This document shows, one piece after another, positions 28,570 to 38,199 of a stretch of DNA of 64,000 bases. Source of the stretch: Dyadobacter diqingensis (GTDB taxonomy: Bacteria > Bacteroidota > Bacteroidia > Cytophagales > Spirosomataceae); the NCBI RefSeq assembly GCF_024220585.1, contig NZ_JAMXKF010000001.1, forward strand, positions 1,002,033-1,066,032, read 5' to 3'. Position numbers and translations under genes: made by a program. Below the pieces are notes generated by a model. It had not been told where the DNA came from. It worked only from the letters and a program-made list of their open reading frames with translations, and did not search any database. Position 1 is the stretch's first letter. Each line of letters starts with the position of its first letter.

Positions 28570-28577
28570 CAAATATA
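28570..28577 (-). promoter_or_regulatory. Putative -7 box of the carbamoyltransferase gene
   Basis: On the minus strand TATATTTG matches TAnnTTTG exactly, 57 bp upstream of the start codon. The -33 region has ATG rather than TTG at 19-bp spacing. Confidence 0.4.
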
Positions 28578-28773
28578 GGTAAATCTGACTAACCCACATA
28601 AAAAATGTAGCTACCGGTTCAAGCAACTATTTAACGGTCACACTAGTTCTACAATATATTTTAAATCCTATTTTCACATACCATAGAAGTAACCTTTTGT
28701 TAACAGCACAAGCATAACAGTAGAAAAAACATATGTATATGTTTGATTGAAAGTAAATTGAAGCAAGTCGAAA

Positions 28774-29172
28774 TTAGTTACTCTCCTTGCTTAAAACTTT
28801 CGTCGGTTTGTTATGTTCATCCAAAGCAACGAAAGTAAACCGGCCTGACACCGCTTTTTCCCTTCCCTGCTCATACATTTGTTCTACAAAAATATCCACC
28901 TGTACTTTCATACTTGTGTTCCCAACTTCTACAACTGTTCCCACAAGTTCAATAATCGTACCAGCCGGAATGGGGTGTGTAAAATCAATGCGGTCTGAGG
29001 AAACCGTCACGCAGCGCAGCCGTGTAAAACGCGTAGCTGCGATAAATGCAACTTCGTCCATCATCGATAAAGCCGTCCCACCGAAAAGCGTGTCGTAATG
29101 ATTGGTGTTATTTGGAAAAACTGTTTTAAAAACACGAGTTTCCGATAGTTTAATTCTGTCCTGTAAATCCAT
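28774..29172 (-). CDS. Acyl-CoA thioesterase, hotdog fold (YciA/BACH type)
   Basis: The 132-residue cytoplasmic enzyme hydrolyses acyl-CoA thioesters. The hotdog signature is clear: TVFPNNTNHYDTLFGGTALSMMDEVAFIAATRF (residues 18-50 region, with catalytic-type Asn and Asp), followed by DRIDFTHPIPAGTIIELVG and SMKVQVDIFVEQ. The size matches single-domain YciA-type proteins. It follows the metE terminator, so it is probably transcribed separately. Confidence 0.9.
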   Translation of the reverse strand: MDLQDRIKLSETRVFKTVFPNNTNHYDTLFGGTALSMMDEVAFIAATRFTRLRCVTVSSDRIDFTHPIPAGTIIELVGTVVEVGNTSMKVQVDIFVEQMYEQGREKAVSGRFTFVALDEHNKPTKVLSKESN

Positions 29173-29181
29173 GATCTGTTC

Positions 29182-29220
29182 AAAAAGAAATCTCCCGGCA
29201 TCTGTGATAACCGGGAGATT
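29182..29220 (-). terminator. Rho-independent terminator of metE
   Basis: AATCTCCCGG (29189-29198) pairs with CCGGGAGATT (29211-29220) around 12 bases. On the minus strand the stem is followed by TCTTTTTG. It is 24 bp past the metE stop codon and upstream of the thioesterase gene. Confidence 0.8.
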
Positions 29221-29244
29221 CTATATAATCTTAATATAGTTTTA

Positions 29245-31566
29245 TTACTGTGCTATTGTTACCGATTCGCGGAGCAAGTTAGCCGCAGTTATCATATTTC
29301 GCAAGGCAGCTTCCGTTTCCGGCCACTTTCTGGTCTTCAAACCACAGTCCGGATTCACCCATAGATTACGCGCAGGAATAACATTTAACGCCTTTTCCAG
29401 CAAGACCGTTATTTCCTCAACGGTGGGTACCCGCGGAGAGTGGATATCATACACACCAGGCCCGATTTCGTTTGGATAATTGAAGTCGGCAAACGCGTCC
29501 AGCAGTTCCATTTGTGAGCGTGAAGTTTCAATCGTAATCACATCGGCGTCCATTGCCGCAATCGAATCGATGATATCATTAAACTCCGAATAACACATAT
29601 GTGTATGGATCTGCGTCTGATCCGCCACGCCCGCTGCACTAAGACGGAATGCATCAACAGCCCATTTGAGATACGTTTTCCAATCTGATTTACGTAATGG
29701 CAAGCCTTCGCGGATCGCTGGTTCATCAATCTGGATTACCTTTATTCCCGCTTTTTCAAGATCAATTACCTCATCGCGAATCGCCAGACCAATCTGGAAG
29801 GTCGTGTCTTTTCTTGGCTGATCATCCCGTACAAATGACCATTGCAAAATCGTAACCGGACCGGTTAACATCCCTTTTACCAGTTTTTCAGAATTCGCCT
29901 GTGCAAAAGCAGACCAACGGATCGTCATTGGTTCGGGACGCTCCACATCACCGAAAATAATCGGTGGTTTCACACAACGGCTGCCATAACTCTGCACCCA
30001 GCCGTTTTCAGTGAACACAAATCCGGAAAGTCGTTCCCCAAAATATTCCACCATGTCGTTCCTTTCAAATTCACCGTGCACAAGAACGTCAATCCCCAAC
30101 TCCTCCTGCCAGCGGATCGAGCTGATTACTTCTTCTTCAATTCTGCTTTCATACTCCTCGAAGGATAAAGTTCCTTTTTTCAGCCGTGCGCGCAGCTGAC
30201 GCACGTCGTCTGTCTGCGGGAAAGATCCGATTGTGGTTGAAGGGAAAAGCGGCAATTTAAGTTTTTCCAACTGGATCGTCTGACGCGAAGCAAACGGACT
30301 CACCCGTTCAAAATCATTCTCCTTAACCGCAGCGACCCGTTCTTTCACTTCATTTTTGTGAATTAGTGTAGAAGTCCGGCGGCTTTCGATCGCTTTTTGA
30401 TTGGTAATAAATGCATCGGCGGACTGATAATCCGTTCCTGCAAGTTTTGCCAGCGTGGAAACTTCGTCCAGTTTCTGTTTGGCAAAAGCCATCCAGTTTT
30501 TGATTTCCAGTGTCAGAACCGCTTCATTATGTTCAAGATCCAGGTCATGCGGACTGTGTAACAACGAAGATGAAGGTGCCACCAAAACACGCTCCATTCC
30601 CAGAACGGCCGTTGCTTTCTGAATAAAATCAAGTGATTTCCGGTAGTCGTTTTTCCAGATGTTTCTTCCGTCAACGACACCTACTGAAAGCAATTTGGAA
30701 GAGTTAACAAATTCCTGGTTTTCCAGAATTTCCGGCAGACTTACCGCGCCGCGTGTTACATCGATATGCAGAGCAGCGACCGGAAGAATGGCAGCCAATG
30801 GAAGATTTGCATCAAGAGCGCCAAAATAAGTTGTCAGCAGAATTTTCAAATTCGGAACTGCCTGCTGAATTTTCTGATAGGCAAATCTTAACGCGTCCTG
30901 TTCTTCCTGCCCCAGGTCCAAAACCAGACAAGGTTCATCAAGCTGCACCCATTCGGCACCGCGGGTCGACAGCTCCTGCAAAATTTCAATATATACGGGA
31001 AGCAGTTTTTCCAGCAAGCTGATCCGCTTAAAACCTTCCTCCTTTTCTTTTCCTAAAACCAAAAACGTAACCGGCCCTACCAGAACAGGTTTGGTGAAAA
31101 TTCCTTTTTGTTTTGCATCTTCAAATTCAAGAATTACTTTGTCCGAATAACGGTTAAATTCCTGTTTTTTAACAAATTCTGGTACGATGTAATGATAATT
31201 GGTGTCAAACCACTTGGTCATTTCCATCGCCTTTATATCCAGTCCGTCGCGCTGAACACCACGTGCCATAGCGAAATACAGATCCAGTTCACGGTTTGAT
31301 TTTCCGTCGATTAATTGCTGATACCGTTCAGGAATTGCACCGACTAAAAGCGCAGTATCCAAAACCTGATCATACAGGGAGAAGTCATTGGACGGGATCA
31401 GATCAATACCGGCATCTTTTTGCAGCTGCCAGTTGCGGTGACGGATTTCCCGCCCCACTTTCTGCAATTCATCTTTAGTGATTTTCCCAGCCCAGAATTG
31501 TTCGCTGGCTTTTTTCAGTTCTCTTTGGCTTCCTACACGAGGATAACCCAAATTGTGTGACAACAT
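29245..31566 (-). CDS. metE: Cobalamin-independent methionine synthase
   Basis: MetE transfers the methyl group of 5-methyltetrahydropteroyl-triglutamate directly to homocysteine using zinc. The 773-residue length is typical for the two-barrel enzyme. The N-terminus LGYPRVGSQRELKKASEQFW is characteristic. Zinc ligands are in the C-terminal barrel: THMCYSEFND (His and Cys near 645), the Glu of ITIETSRS and the Cys of NPDCGLKTR near 740. IQIDEPAIREGLP near 607-619 is also conserved. A cobalamin riboswitch about 330 bp upstream indicates repression when B12 is available, when MetH takes over. Confidence 0.97.
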   Translation of the reverse strand: MLSHNLGYPRVGSQRELKKASEQFWAGKITKDELQKVGREIRHRNWQLQKDAGIDLIPSNDFSLYDQVLDTALLVGAIPERYQQLIDGKSNRELDLYFAMARGVQRDGLDIKAMEMTKWFDTNYHYIVPEFVKKQEFNRYSDKVILEFEDAKQKGIFTKPVLVGPVTFLVLGKEKEEGFKRISLLEKLLPVYIEILQELSTRGAEWVQLDEPCLVLDLGQEEQDALRFAYQKIQQAVPNLKILLTTYFGALDANLPLAAILPVAALHIDVTRGAVSLPEILENQEFVNSSKLLSVGVVDGRNIWKNDYRKSLDFIQKATAVLGMERVLVAPSSSLLHSPHDLDLEHNEAVLTLEIKNWMAFAKQKLDEVSTLAKLAGTDYQSADAFITNQKAIESRRTSTLIHKNEVKERVAAVKENDFERVSPFASRQTIQLEKLKLPLFPSTTIGSFPQTDDVRQLRARLKKGTLSFEEYESRIEEEVISSIRWQEELGIDVLVHGEFERNDMVEYFGERLSGFVFTENGWVQSYGSRCVKPPIIFGDVERPEPMTIRWSAFAQANSEKLVKGMLTGPVTILQWSFVRDDQPRKDTTFQIGLAIRDEVIDLEKAGIKVIQIDEPAIREGLPLRKSDWKTYLKWAVDAFRLSAAGVADQTQIHTHMCYSEFNDIIDSIAAMDADVITIETSRSQMELLDAFADFNYPNEIGPGVYDIHSPRVPTVEEITVLLEKALNVIPARNLWVNPDCGLKTRKWPETEAALRNMITAANLLRESVTIAQ

Positions 31567-31879
31567 AATAAATGTGTTAAAGAGTTAATAAAAACTCTTT
31601 GGAATGCCCTACCCGTCCTTTTTAGTTGAAAGTTGAGAGTGAAGAGTTGAAAGTGGTTGGCCTCCGAGGATGCTGTTTGCTTTCATAATTTCCGATCATT
31701 TATAAACCTCTTGATCGAAAACCATTAACTATCAACTTGCCGCTGTGGCGGCCGCTAAATAAGTACGTTTTGGTATCAGGTTCATCAAAATGTTATGTAC
31801 AAAATTGATTGAACATATCTTCGAAAAATGAATTTTGAAGATAATAACCTGACAGCAATACAATTGTAAAATCAATGCG
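31567..31879 (-). other. Long leader between the cobalamin riboswitch and metE
   Basis: About 310 bp of leader separate the aptamer from metE. It contains the start-proximal hairpin, a stretch of AGTTGAAAGTTGAG-like low-complexity repeats (31624-31656), and a GCCGC-TGTG-GCGGC hairpin near 31739-31753. A 25-codon open frame (31609-31686) lies there but is largely made of the low-complexity repeat. No conserved gene is seen. Confidence 0.5.
31579..31600 (-). promoter_or_regulatory. Hairpin directly before the metE start codon
   Basis: AAAGAGTT and AACTCTTT form an 8-bp stem with a six-base loop, ending 12 bp before the metE ATG. It could influence ribosome access; nothing shows that it does. 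Confidence 0.35.
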
Positions 31880-32100
31880 TGACAAGACCCCATTCGTGAG
31901 GGAATGGCCATTGAGGGTAAAGGCAAGTCTCCTGGCTTGTACCATTTTTACCGCCCTTCTCATCATAAACTATGACAATGGGTCGCTAGGGTAAAAACTT
32001 TCCTGATCGGTTCAGGACGGCACTTACAGTAGCACGACTGCCCGTGAATTCCACACGGTTCCTTTTTAATTTCTGCTTGTATGGCTGAGGGCACCAAAAG
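31880..32100 (-). promoter_or_regulatory. Cobalamin (B12) riboswitch upstream of metE
   Basis: On the minus strand the conserved parts occur in order: TTTTGGTGCCC, AAAAAGGAACCGTGTGGAA, a CAGTCGTGCTACTGTAAGTG core, and the B12 box GCCAGGAGACTTGCC (31922-31936), which differs from the classical box by one base. A 3' hairpin (CATTCCCTCACGAATG) could provide the regulatory contact. AdoCbl or related forms would bind and shut off metE. Aptamer edges are approximate. Confidence 0.92.
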
Positions 32101-32144
32101 CGAAAACCATTACCCCGATTGACGGGCGTTCACAAAGAACAGGG

Positions 32145-32152
32145 CAAAGTTA
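32145..32152 (-). promoter_or_regulatory. Putative -7 box of the metE riboswitch transcript
   Basis: On the minus strand TAACTTTG is an exact TAnnTTTG match, about 45 bp before the first conserved riboswitch element. That is the right place for a leader transcript to begin. The -33 TTG is not evident. Confidence 0.5.
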
Positions 32153-32411
32153 TCGAAAATCAAGGCCGGAAAAATGGGTGTATTATAATTAAGTAAAGGA
32201 GTTACATATTCAAAATCGTGGTAGATAAATTATCTTTTCAGTACCGCGAAACGGAGCCAAGAAAGTTATTTTTTGAAACAGACCACGAAGTAAATCGGGA
32301 TTTATTGAACCGTTTTTCGGCTAGCAGGTCAATTGGGTTGGATAGAAAAAGCGTAAAGGTAAATCCGGATTTACATCTTGCAGGCAGGGAAATAGGAATT
32401 GAGAAATCACC

Positions 32412-33220
32412 AGGCGTTCCGATGGAACGCTCCACGCCCGATACCATCACCATTTCTACCAACGAAATCTGCCGAAGGCAGATAAAAAGGCCGCTACTTG
32501 TACCATAGGTACATCTCGTCGGTAGAAAAACGAAATGATTAACCATCCAAGCGTTCCATCGGAACGCTTCGTGCCGAATACCATCACCAATGCTACCAAC
32601 GAGATCTGCCGAAGGCAGATAAAAAACGCTAATTGTAACATAGGTACAAATCGCCGGTAGAAAAACGTCAAGCCAGAAACCACCAGGCGTTCCGATGGAA
32701 CGCTTCACGCCCGATACCATCACCAATGCTACCAACGAAATCTGCCCAGCGCAGATAAAAAAACCGCTAATTGTAACATAGGTACATTTCGTCGGTAGAA
32801 AACACCAAATGATTAACCGTCCAGGCGTTCCATCGGAACGCATCATGCCGGATACCATCACCGATGCTACCAACGAAATCTGCCCAGGGCAGATAAAAAA
32901 GCTGCCAAAAACTGGGTTCAAAAAACTGCGAATGCTTTCGAACTGCTACTTGTACCGTAGGTACATCTCGTCGGTAGAAAACACGAATGATTAACCATCC
33001 AAGCGTTCCATCGGAACGCTTCGTGCCGAATACCATCACCAATACTACCAACGAGATCTGCCCAGAGCGGATAAAAAAGCTGCCAAAAACTGGGTTCAAC
33101 AAACTGCAAATGCTTTCGAAACAGCTAATTGTACCGTAGGTACATCTCGTCGGTAGAAAACACGAATGATTAACCATCCAAGCGTTCCATCGGAACGCTT
33201 CGTGCTAAATACCGTCTACA
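32412..33220. repeat. Array of five structured repeat units plus a sixth partial copy
   Basis: The palindrome GCGTTCC-(A/G)T(C/G)-GGAACGC occurs at 32414, 32551, 32687, 32825, 33003 and 33182, so periods are about 137 bp for three units and 178 bp for two. After each palindrome comes a folded block. Its outer arms CTACCAACGAGAT and ATCTCGTCGGTAG enclose an ATCTGCC/GGCAGAT hairpin and a TGTACC/GGTACA hairpin, giving a three-way-junction shape. Two units carry an extra insert of about 41 bp between the inner hairpins. There are no unique spacers and no associated genes. It lies between the metE regulatory region and fumC. Confidence 0.9.
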
Positions 33221-33391
33221 AACCAGATACACCGAAGGCATAAACATTTACACGATTTCTTCGCAACTCACGACAATCTCCAATAATTCATAAACATTTA
33301 TCCATCAAAAAATACTAAAAAATCGGCATCCAACCCTAACTTTACCGTTCAAATCTGATTCATTCATTTTACATTATTATTACGTCATAAA

Positions 33392-34792
33392 ATGGAATAC
33401 CGCATAGAAAAAGATACCATGGGCGAAGTACAGGTGCCTGCTCATGTATATTGGGGCGCTCAAACGCAACGCTCTATCCAGAATTTCCCGATTGCACAGG
33501 ATATCAACAAAATGCCGAAGGAAATTATCAGAGCTTTTGCTTACCTGAAAAAAGCAGCGGCGATAACAAATGCTGAGGCTGGTATTCTTCCACAGGAAAA
33601 AAGTGATCTGATCGGACAGGTTTGTGATGAAATATTGATTGGCGGGCTGGAAGACCAATTCCCTTTGGTGGTTTGGCAGACAGGTTCGGGTACACAATCC
33701 AACATGAACTGTAACGAAGTTATTGCCTACCGCGGACACGTTTTACAGGGTGGTGACCTGGCGGATAAGACGAAATTCTTGCATCCGAACGACGATGTAA
33801 ATAAGTCACAATCGTCCAACGACACGTACCCGACTGCCATGCACATTGCCGCGTACAAGATTTTGGTTGATGTAACAATCCCCGGTATTACGAAACTGCG
33901 TGATACTTTGAGAGCAAAAGCAGAGGCTTTCAAACATGTTGTTAAAATAGGCCGTACCCACTTTATGGATGCGACGCCTTTAACACTTGGACAGGAGTTT
34001 TCCGGGTATGCTTCACAGCTGGACCACGGCTTACGCGCGATCTTCAATACGCTTTCTCACCTTTCAGAGCTTGCTTTGGGTGGAACTGCGGTTGGGACAG
34101 GGATCAATACCCCGGCTGGTTATTCAGAAAATGTTGCAAAACACATCGCTTTATTAACGGGATTACCATTCATTACCGCTGAAAATAAATTTGAGGCATT
34201 GGCTGCTCATGATGCGATCGTGGAAGCGCACGGTGCGTTGAAAACCGTAGCCGTTAGTCTGATGAAAATCGGAAATGATATCCGTATGCTGTCATCCGGC
34301 CCACGTTCTGGTATTGGAGAAATTCACATTCCTGACAACGAGCCGGGCAGCTCTATCATGCCTGGAAAAGTAAATCCGACACAGTGCGAAGCAATGACCA
34401 TGGTGGCGGCACAGGTTATGGGAAATGACGTGGCGATCAGCATCGGCGGTTCAAACGGACATTTTGAACTGAACGTTTTCAAACCTTTGATGGCTTACAA
34501 TTTCCTTCATTCTGCCCGTTTGATCGGTGATGTTTGTGTTTCCTTTAATGACAATTGTGCGGTTGGTATCGAACCGTTGCACGAAAACATTAAGAAACAC
34601 GTGAATAATTCACTGATGCTTGTAACCGCTTTGAACACTAAAATCGGATATTACAAAGCAGCAGAAATCGCACAGACTGCCCACAAAAATGGTTCGACTT
34701 TGAAAGAGACGGCCGTTGCTCTGGGTTATCTGACACCGGAAGAATTCGACGCCTGGGTTAAACCTGAGGAAATGGTAGGTGAGATCAAATAA
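33392..34792 (+). CDS. fumC: Class II fumarate hydratase
   Basis: FumC interconverts fumarate and malate in the TCA cycle without an iron-sulfur cluster. The 466-residue length is typical. Conserved elements are [14 protein letters not shown] (near 96-109), [21 protein letters not shown] near 183-203 with the catalytic His region, and the family signature [13 protein letters not shown] near 318-330. It is a single gene followed by a terminator, with a repeat array upstream. Confidence 0.97.
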   Translation: MEYRIEKDTMGEVQVPAHVYWGAQTQRSIQNFPIAQDINKMPKEIIRAFAYLKKAAAITNAEAGILPQEKSDLIGQVCDEILIGGLEDQFPLVVWQTGSGTQSNMNCNEVIAYRGHVLQGGDLADKTKFLHPNDDVNKSQSSNDTYPTAMHIAAYKILVDVTIPGITKLRDTLRAKAEAFKHVVKIGRTHFMDATPLTLGQEFSGYASQLDHGLRAIFNTLSHLSELALGGTAVGTGINTPAGYSENVAKHIALLTGLPFITAENKFEALAAHDAIVEAHGALKTVAVSLMKIGNDIRMLSSGPRSGIGEIHIPDNEPGSSIMPGKVNPTQCEAMTMVAAQVMGNDVAISIGGSNGHFELNVFKPLMAYNFLHSARLIGDVCVSFNDNCAVGIEPLHENIKKHVNNSLMLVTALNTKIGYYKAAEIAQTAHKNGSTLKETAVALGYLTPEEFDAWVKPEEMVGEIK

Positions 34793-34830
34793 TTCCCTGC
34801 GACTCCGATAGAATTTGGAATAATATCATG

Positions 34831-34857
34831 GCCCTGCGCTTTTGCGTAGGGCTTTTT
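34831..34857 (+). terminator. Terminator of fumC
   Basis: GCCCTGCGC and GCGTAGGGC form a stem around TTTT, followed by TTTTT. One G-T type pair is inside the stem. It lies 38 bp past the fumC stop codon. Confidence 0.85.
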
Positions 34858-34894
34858 ATTTACTTTGTACTACAAATTCCTAAAATACTTCTTT

Positions 34895-37267
34895 ATGTTA
34901 TTTAATTTTTCCAGGCTCTTTTTGATTGCCATTCTGTTTTTTCAAACTTCAATAATTGCTCGTTCGCAGGATACAAATAATCAAAATGGTTTAAAACTGT
35001 GGTATGACCAGCCAGCAACCGACTGGATGACACAGGCTTTGCCCATTGGCAATGGTTATCTGGGCATCATGTTTTTCGGAGATCCCAACGAGGAACGTCT
35101 TCAATTTTCAGAAGGAAGTTTGTGGGCAGGCGGGAAAGGAGCTAACGAAGAATATAATTTCGGACTTCGTAAAGATGCTTACAAAACACTGCCTAAAGTC
35201 CGCGAACTGCTCGCACAAGGAAAATTAAAAGAGGCTGATAAACTTGCCAGCGCGGAAATGACCGGCATTATTCATGAGAAAAAAGGTAATACGCCTTCCA
35301 GCGATTTTGGTGCGCAGCAAACCATGGGTGATCTCTATGTTAGTGTTTCGCACAAGGGAGAAATTAAAAATTACCGCCGCGAACTGGATATTTCCACCGC
35401 AACCGGAAAAGTGAGCTATGAAGCCGGTACGGAAAAATACGAGCGGACCTATTTCGGAAATTATCCTTCAAGGGTGATGGTTTACACCTTCAAGTCAACC
35501 TCGCCCGAAACTTATTCCGTTCGCTTTAAGACACCACATCATAAGGAATATGAAAAATTCGAAAATAATCACTACGTTTTCGGTGGTAGTTTGAAAGACA
35601 ACAAACAGGAATTTGAAACGACTTACCGGATCGACACCGATGGGAAAGTAACTTATGAAAACGGGATTGTTGTGGTAAAAAATGCAAAGAAAATTTCCCT
35701 GATCCACACGGCGTCTACCGATTACACGTATCAGTTCCCGACTTATAAGGGGAATTTATACAAAAAAATAAATCAGCAGGTGATGACTGCTATTACCGGC
35801 AAAAATGATGTGGCATTGCAAATTGAGCAGCAAAAGGACTATAAAAATCTCTTTGACCGGGTTTCGCTAAATCTTGGAACCAATGCTAAAAGTTCAATCC
35901 CGACCGACAAAAGACAAATCGACTACTTCAAGGGAAATGCCGACCCGGGTTTTGAAGTGCTGTATTTTCAGTACGGACGGTATCTGATGATCTCATCCAC
36001 CCGCCCGGGAACCATGCCGATGAGCTTGCAGGGAAAATGGAATGATAGCACGGACCCGCCATGGGCTAACGACTACCACACCAATATCAACATGCAGATG
36101 TTGTATTGGCCGGCAGAAACGACTAACCTTTCGGAATGTTATCTGCCGTTATCGGACTTCACCAAATCGATTGTTGAACCTGGAAAACTGGCGGCGAAGG
36201 AATTTTTCAACACAAGGGGCTGGACTGTCAATACCATGCTCAATGCCTATGGTTTCACATCGCCGGGATGGAGTTTTCCCTGGGGATTTTACCCCGGTGG
36301 AGCAGGCTGGTTAAGTCAGCATTTATGGGAACATTATGCTTTTACAAATGATGTTGTCTATCTAAAAAACACCGCCTACCCAATTTTGAAGGAAGCCTCT
36401 CTTTTCTGGATTGATTATCTGACAAAAGGAAAAAGCGGATATCTGGTTTCATCTCCATCTTATTCTCCGGAACACGGAGGGATTTCGACCGGTGCGTCCA
36501 TGGATCACCAAATTGCCTGGGACGTACTTTCCAATACGATTCTTGCCAGTAAAGTTTTAAAAACAGATACCGAATTTGCTTCCGAAGCGCAAAAGATAAA
36601 GGATCAGATCCAGCCGCCACAAATTGGACGCTGGGGACAATTGCAGGAATGGAACGAGGATGTGGATGATTCCACCAATAAACACCGTCACGTTTCACAC
36701 CTTTTTGCGCTGCATCCTGGCCACCAGATTTCGTTAACAGAAACACCCGCGTTTGCAAATGCCGCCAAGGTAACCCTGAATGCCAGAGGCGACGAAGGAA
36801 CGGGCTGGTCGCTGGCGTGGAAAGTTAATTTCTGGGCAAGATTGCAGGATGGAAACCGCGCTTACTCTTTATTTAAAAGAATCCTGCGTCCGGTTGACGA
36901 TAAAACAGAAAACATGATGAACGGCGGTGGCTCCTATGCAAACCTGCTTTGCGCGCACCCGCCATTCCAACTGGATGGCAATATGGGCTCGACAGCAGGC
37001 GTCGCCGAAATGCTTTTGCAGTCGCAGGCTGGTGTCATAGAATTGTTGCCTGCTTTGCCCGATACATGGCCAACAGGTGAAGTGAAAGGTTTGAAAGCAC
37101 GCGGAAATGTTACCGTAGATGAGCAGTGGAAAGCAGGAAAGCTTGTTTCCGTGACGCTAACTGCGGGCGCTTCGGGAAAACGGACATTAAAATCGGGAGC
37201 GAAAACATTAGAGGTTAATCTGGTAAAAGGCCAGAAAAAAACCATTTTGGCCAGTTCCTTTAAATAA
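34895..37267 (+). CDS. Exported glycoside hydrolase family 95 protein (alpha-L-fucosidase/galactosidase type)
   Basis: GH95 enzymes invert alpha-L-fucosides or alpha-L-galactosides. This 790-residue protein has a signal peptide (residues 1-25, ending ARSQ). The N-terminal beta domain shows WYDQPATDWMTQALPIGNGYLG. The (alpha/alpha)6 barrel has NINMQMLYWPAETTNLSEC near 396-414, which carries the two catalytic-environment Asn residues, and AHPPFQLDGNMGSTAGVAEML near 685-705 with the base-region Asp. I started at ATG 34895; an upstream TTG would only add ten residues before the signal peptide. Neighbouring genes are not other polysaccharide-utilisation genes, so the substrate stays open. Confidence 0.9.
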   Translation: MLFNFSRLFLIAILFFQTSIIARSQDTNNQNGLKLWYDQPATDWMTQALPIGNGYLGIMFFGDPNEERLQFSEGSLWAGGKGANEEYNFGLRKDAYKTLPKVRELLAQGKLKEADKLASAEMTGIIHEKKGNTPSSDFGAQQTMGDLYVSVSHKGEIKNYRRELDISTATGKVSYEAGTEKYERTYFGNYPSRVMVYTFKSTSPETYSVRFKTPHHKEYEKFENNHYVFGGSLKDNKQEFETTYRIDTDGKVTYENGIVVVKNAKKISLIHTASTDYTYQFPTYKGNLYKKINQQVMTAITGKNDVALQIEQQKDYKNLFDRVSLNLGTNAKSSIPTDKRQIDYFKGNADPGFEVLYFQYGRYLMISSTRPGTMPMSLQGKWNDSTDPPWANDYHTNINMQMLYWPAETTNLSECYLPLSDFTKSIVEPGKLAAKEFFNTRGWTVNTMLNAYGFTSPGWSFPWGFYPGGAGWLSQHLWEHYAFTNDVVYLKNTAYPILKEASLFWIDYLTKGKSGYLVSSPSYSPEHGGISTGASMDHQIAWDVLSNTILASKVLKTDTEFASEAQKIKDQIQPPQIGRWGQLQEWNEDVDDSTNKHRHVSHLFALHPGHQISLTETPAFANAAKVTLNARGDEGTGWSLAWKVNFWARLQDGNRAYSLFKRILRPVDDKTENMMNGGGSYANLLCAHPPFQLDGNMGSTAGVAEMLLQSQAGVIELLPALPDTWPTGEVKGLKARGNVTVDEQWKAGKLVSVTLTAGASGKRTLKSGAKTLEVNLVKGQKKTILASSFK

Positions 37268-37293
37268 GCAGGATTGGGCCAAACAGGTTGTGC

Positions 37294-37438
37294 CACCCCT
37301 TCGGGGTTGAAACGAACGAGATTTTGTATTTTCTATAATACGATCATCCCTTCGGGATTTTCGCACAAGTATAATCCCAAAGAGATGGCAGTGTTATAGA
37401 AAATACTCGTTGCGCTCACGAGTTTTAACCCCGGAGGG
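37294..37438. repeat. Long imperfect palindromic element
   Basis: CACCCCTTCGGGGTT at the left and AACCCCGGAGGGGTG at the right are inverted copies, followed inward by AAAC and by TATTTTCTATAA and its complement. An inner hairpin ATCCCTTCGGGAT occupies the centre. No gene is inside. It resembles a small non-autonomous or REP-type element. Confidence 0.7.
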
Positions 37439-37515
37439 GTGATAGAACCAACACCACCAACTTTTGATCGGCCACATCAATTATAAAAATTCTGGATATT
37501 AATAAACCGATAGCG

Positions 37516-38031
37516 ATGAACATCCGGGAAGAACTTTTGAAACAGCAGATTCACTTCAAAAAACACGCACTGGCCATTACAGAATTTGCCGTTTCTTCTG
37601 ACAAAAATTTCAAAGAGCTTATAGACTGTTTTCTTTCCAAGGATATTCGCGTCGCACAGAGAGCTGCGTGGAGTGTTAGTTGGGCTGCTCAGAAAAAACC
37701 GGAAATCATTCAGCCCTACATTGGTATTCTGGTTGATCAGCTAAGGAAAACAGATGTACACAATGCGGTAATCAGAAACAGTCTGCGGATCCTCGAAGAC
37801 CTGGTAATACCGGAAGAATTTCATGGCGAAGTAATGGATGCCTGTTTTACATTTCTTCAAAAACGTGACAGCGCTATCGCAATCAAGGCATTTGCACTCA
37901 CGGTGCTTTTTAATCTCTCAAAAATTTACCCCGAAATAAAGAACGAACTGCGTTTTATTATCGAAGAAAATATGGATTATGAAACAGCCGCTTACAAATC
38001 ACGGGGAAAGAAAATTCTGGCAAAATTGTAA
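37516..38031 (+). CDS. HEAT/ARM-repeat-like protein
   Basis: The 171-residue protein is nearly all alpha-helical, with paired-helix units such as DIRVAQRAAWSVSWAAQKKP, NAVIRNSLRILEDLVIPEEF and AIAIKAFALTVLFNLSKIYP. These fit HEAT-like solenoids, which bind proteins or nucleic acid. It has no signal peptide. Function and partner are unknown. Confidence 0.75.
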   Translation: MNIREELLKQQIHFKKHALAITEFAVSSDKNFKELIDCFLSKDIRVAQRAAWSVSWAAQKKPEIIQPYIGILVDQLRKTDVHNAVIRNSLRILEDLVIPEEFHGEVMDACFTFLQKRDSAIAIKAFALTVLFNLSKIYPEIKNELRFIIEENMDYETAAYKSRGKKILAKL

Positions 38032-38199
38032 AATAGAAGAATAAAGGATGAAGCACTTAGTTTGCCGGCTAGCATGGATAACGTAGCTTTAAGGGTTGAT
38101 TTATAAAATCATTGTCAGGAGGTTATAAATTTCTTCAAAAGATAATTCGAAAAAATACAGGTAAAATCGGGATATTCTCCCTCTTTAAACATAGAAACG

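Noticed and set aside
31609..31686. 25-codon leader peptide in the metE leader
   Set aside because: Most of it is the low-complexity AGTTGAAAG repeat in translation, so there is no sign of selection for a peptide.
31732..31926. 64-codon minus-strand frame at the 3' edge of the riboswitch
   Set aside because: It overlaps the B12 box and its encoded peptide has no family match; it is best explained as the leader itself.
32218..32508. 96-codon plus-strand open frame starting with GTG
   Set aside because: Its second half is repeat sequence and its first half has no recognisable domain; coding status is unsupported, though a gene remnant cannot be excluded.
32238..33177. Long minus-strand open frames through the repeat array
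   Set aside because: Their amino-acid sequence is only the repeat translated over and over; no family resemblance and no conserved start.
32412..33220. Candidate CRISPR array
   Set aside because: The units repeat along their full length, the apparent spacers are not unique and there are no cas genes nearby.
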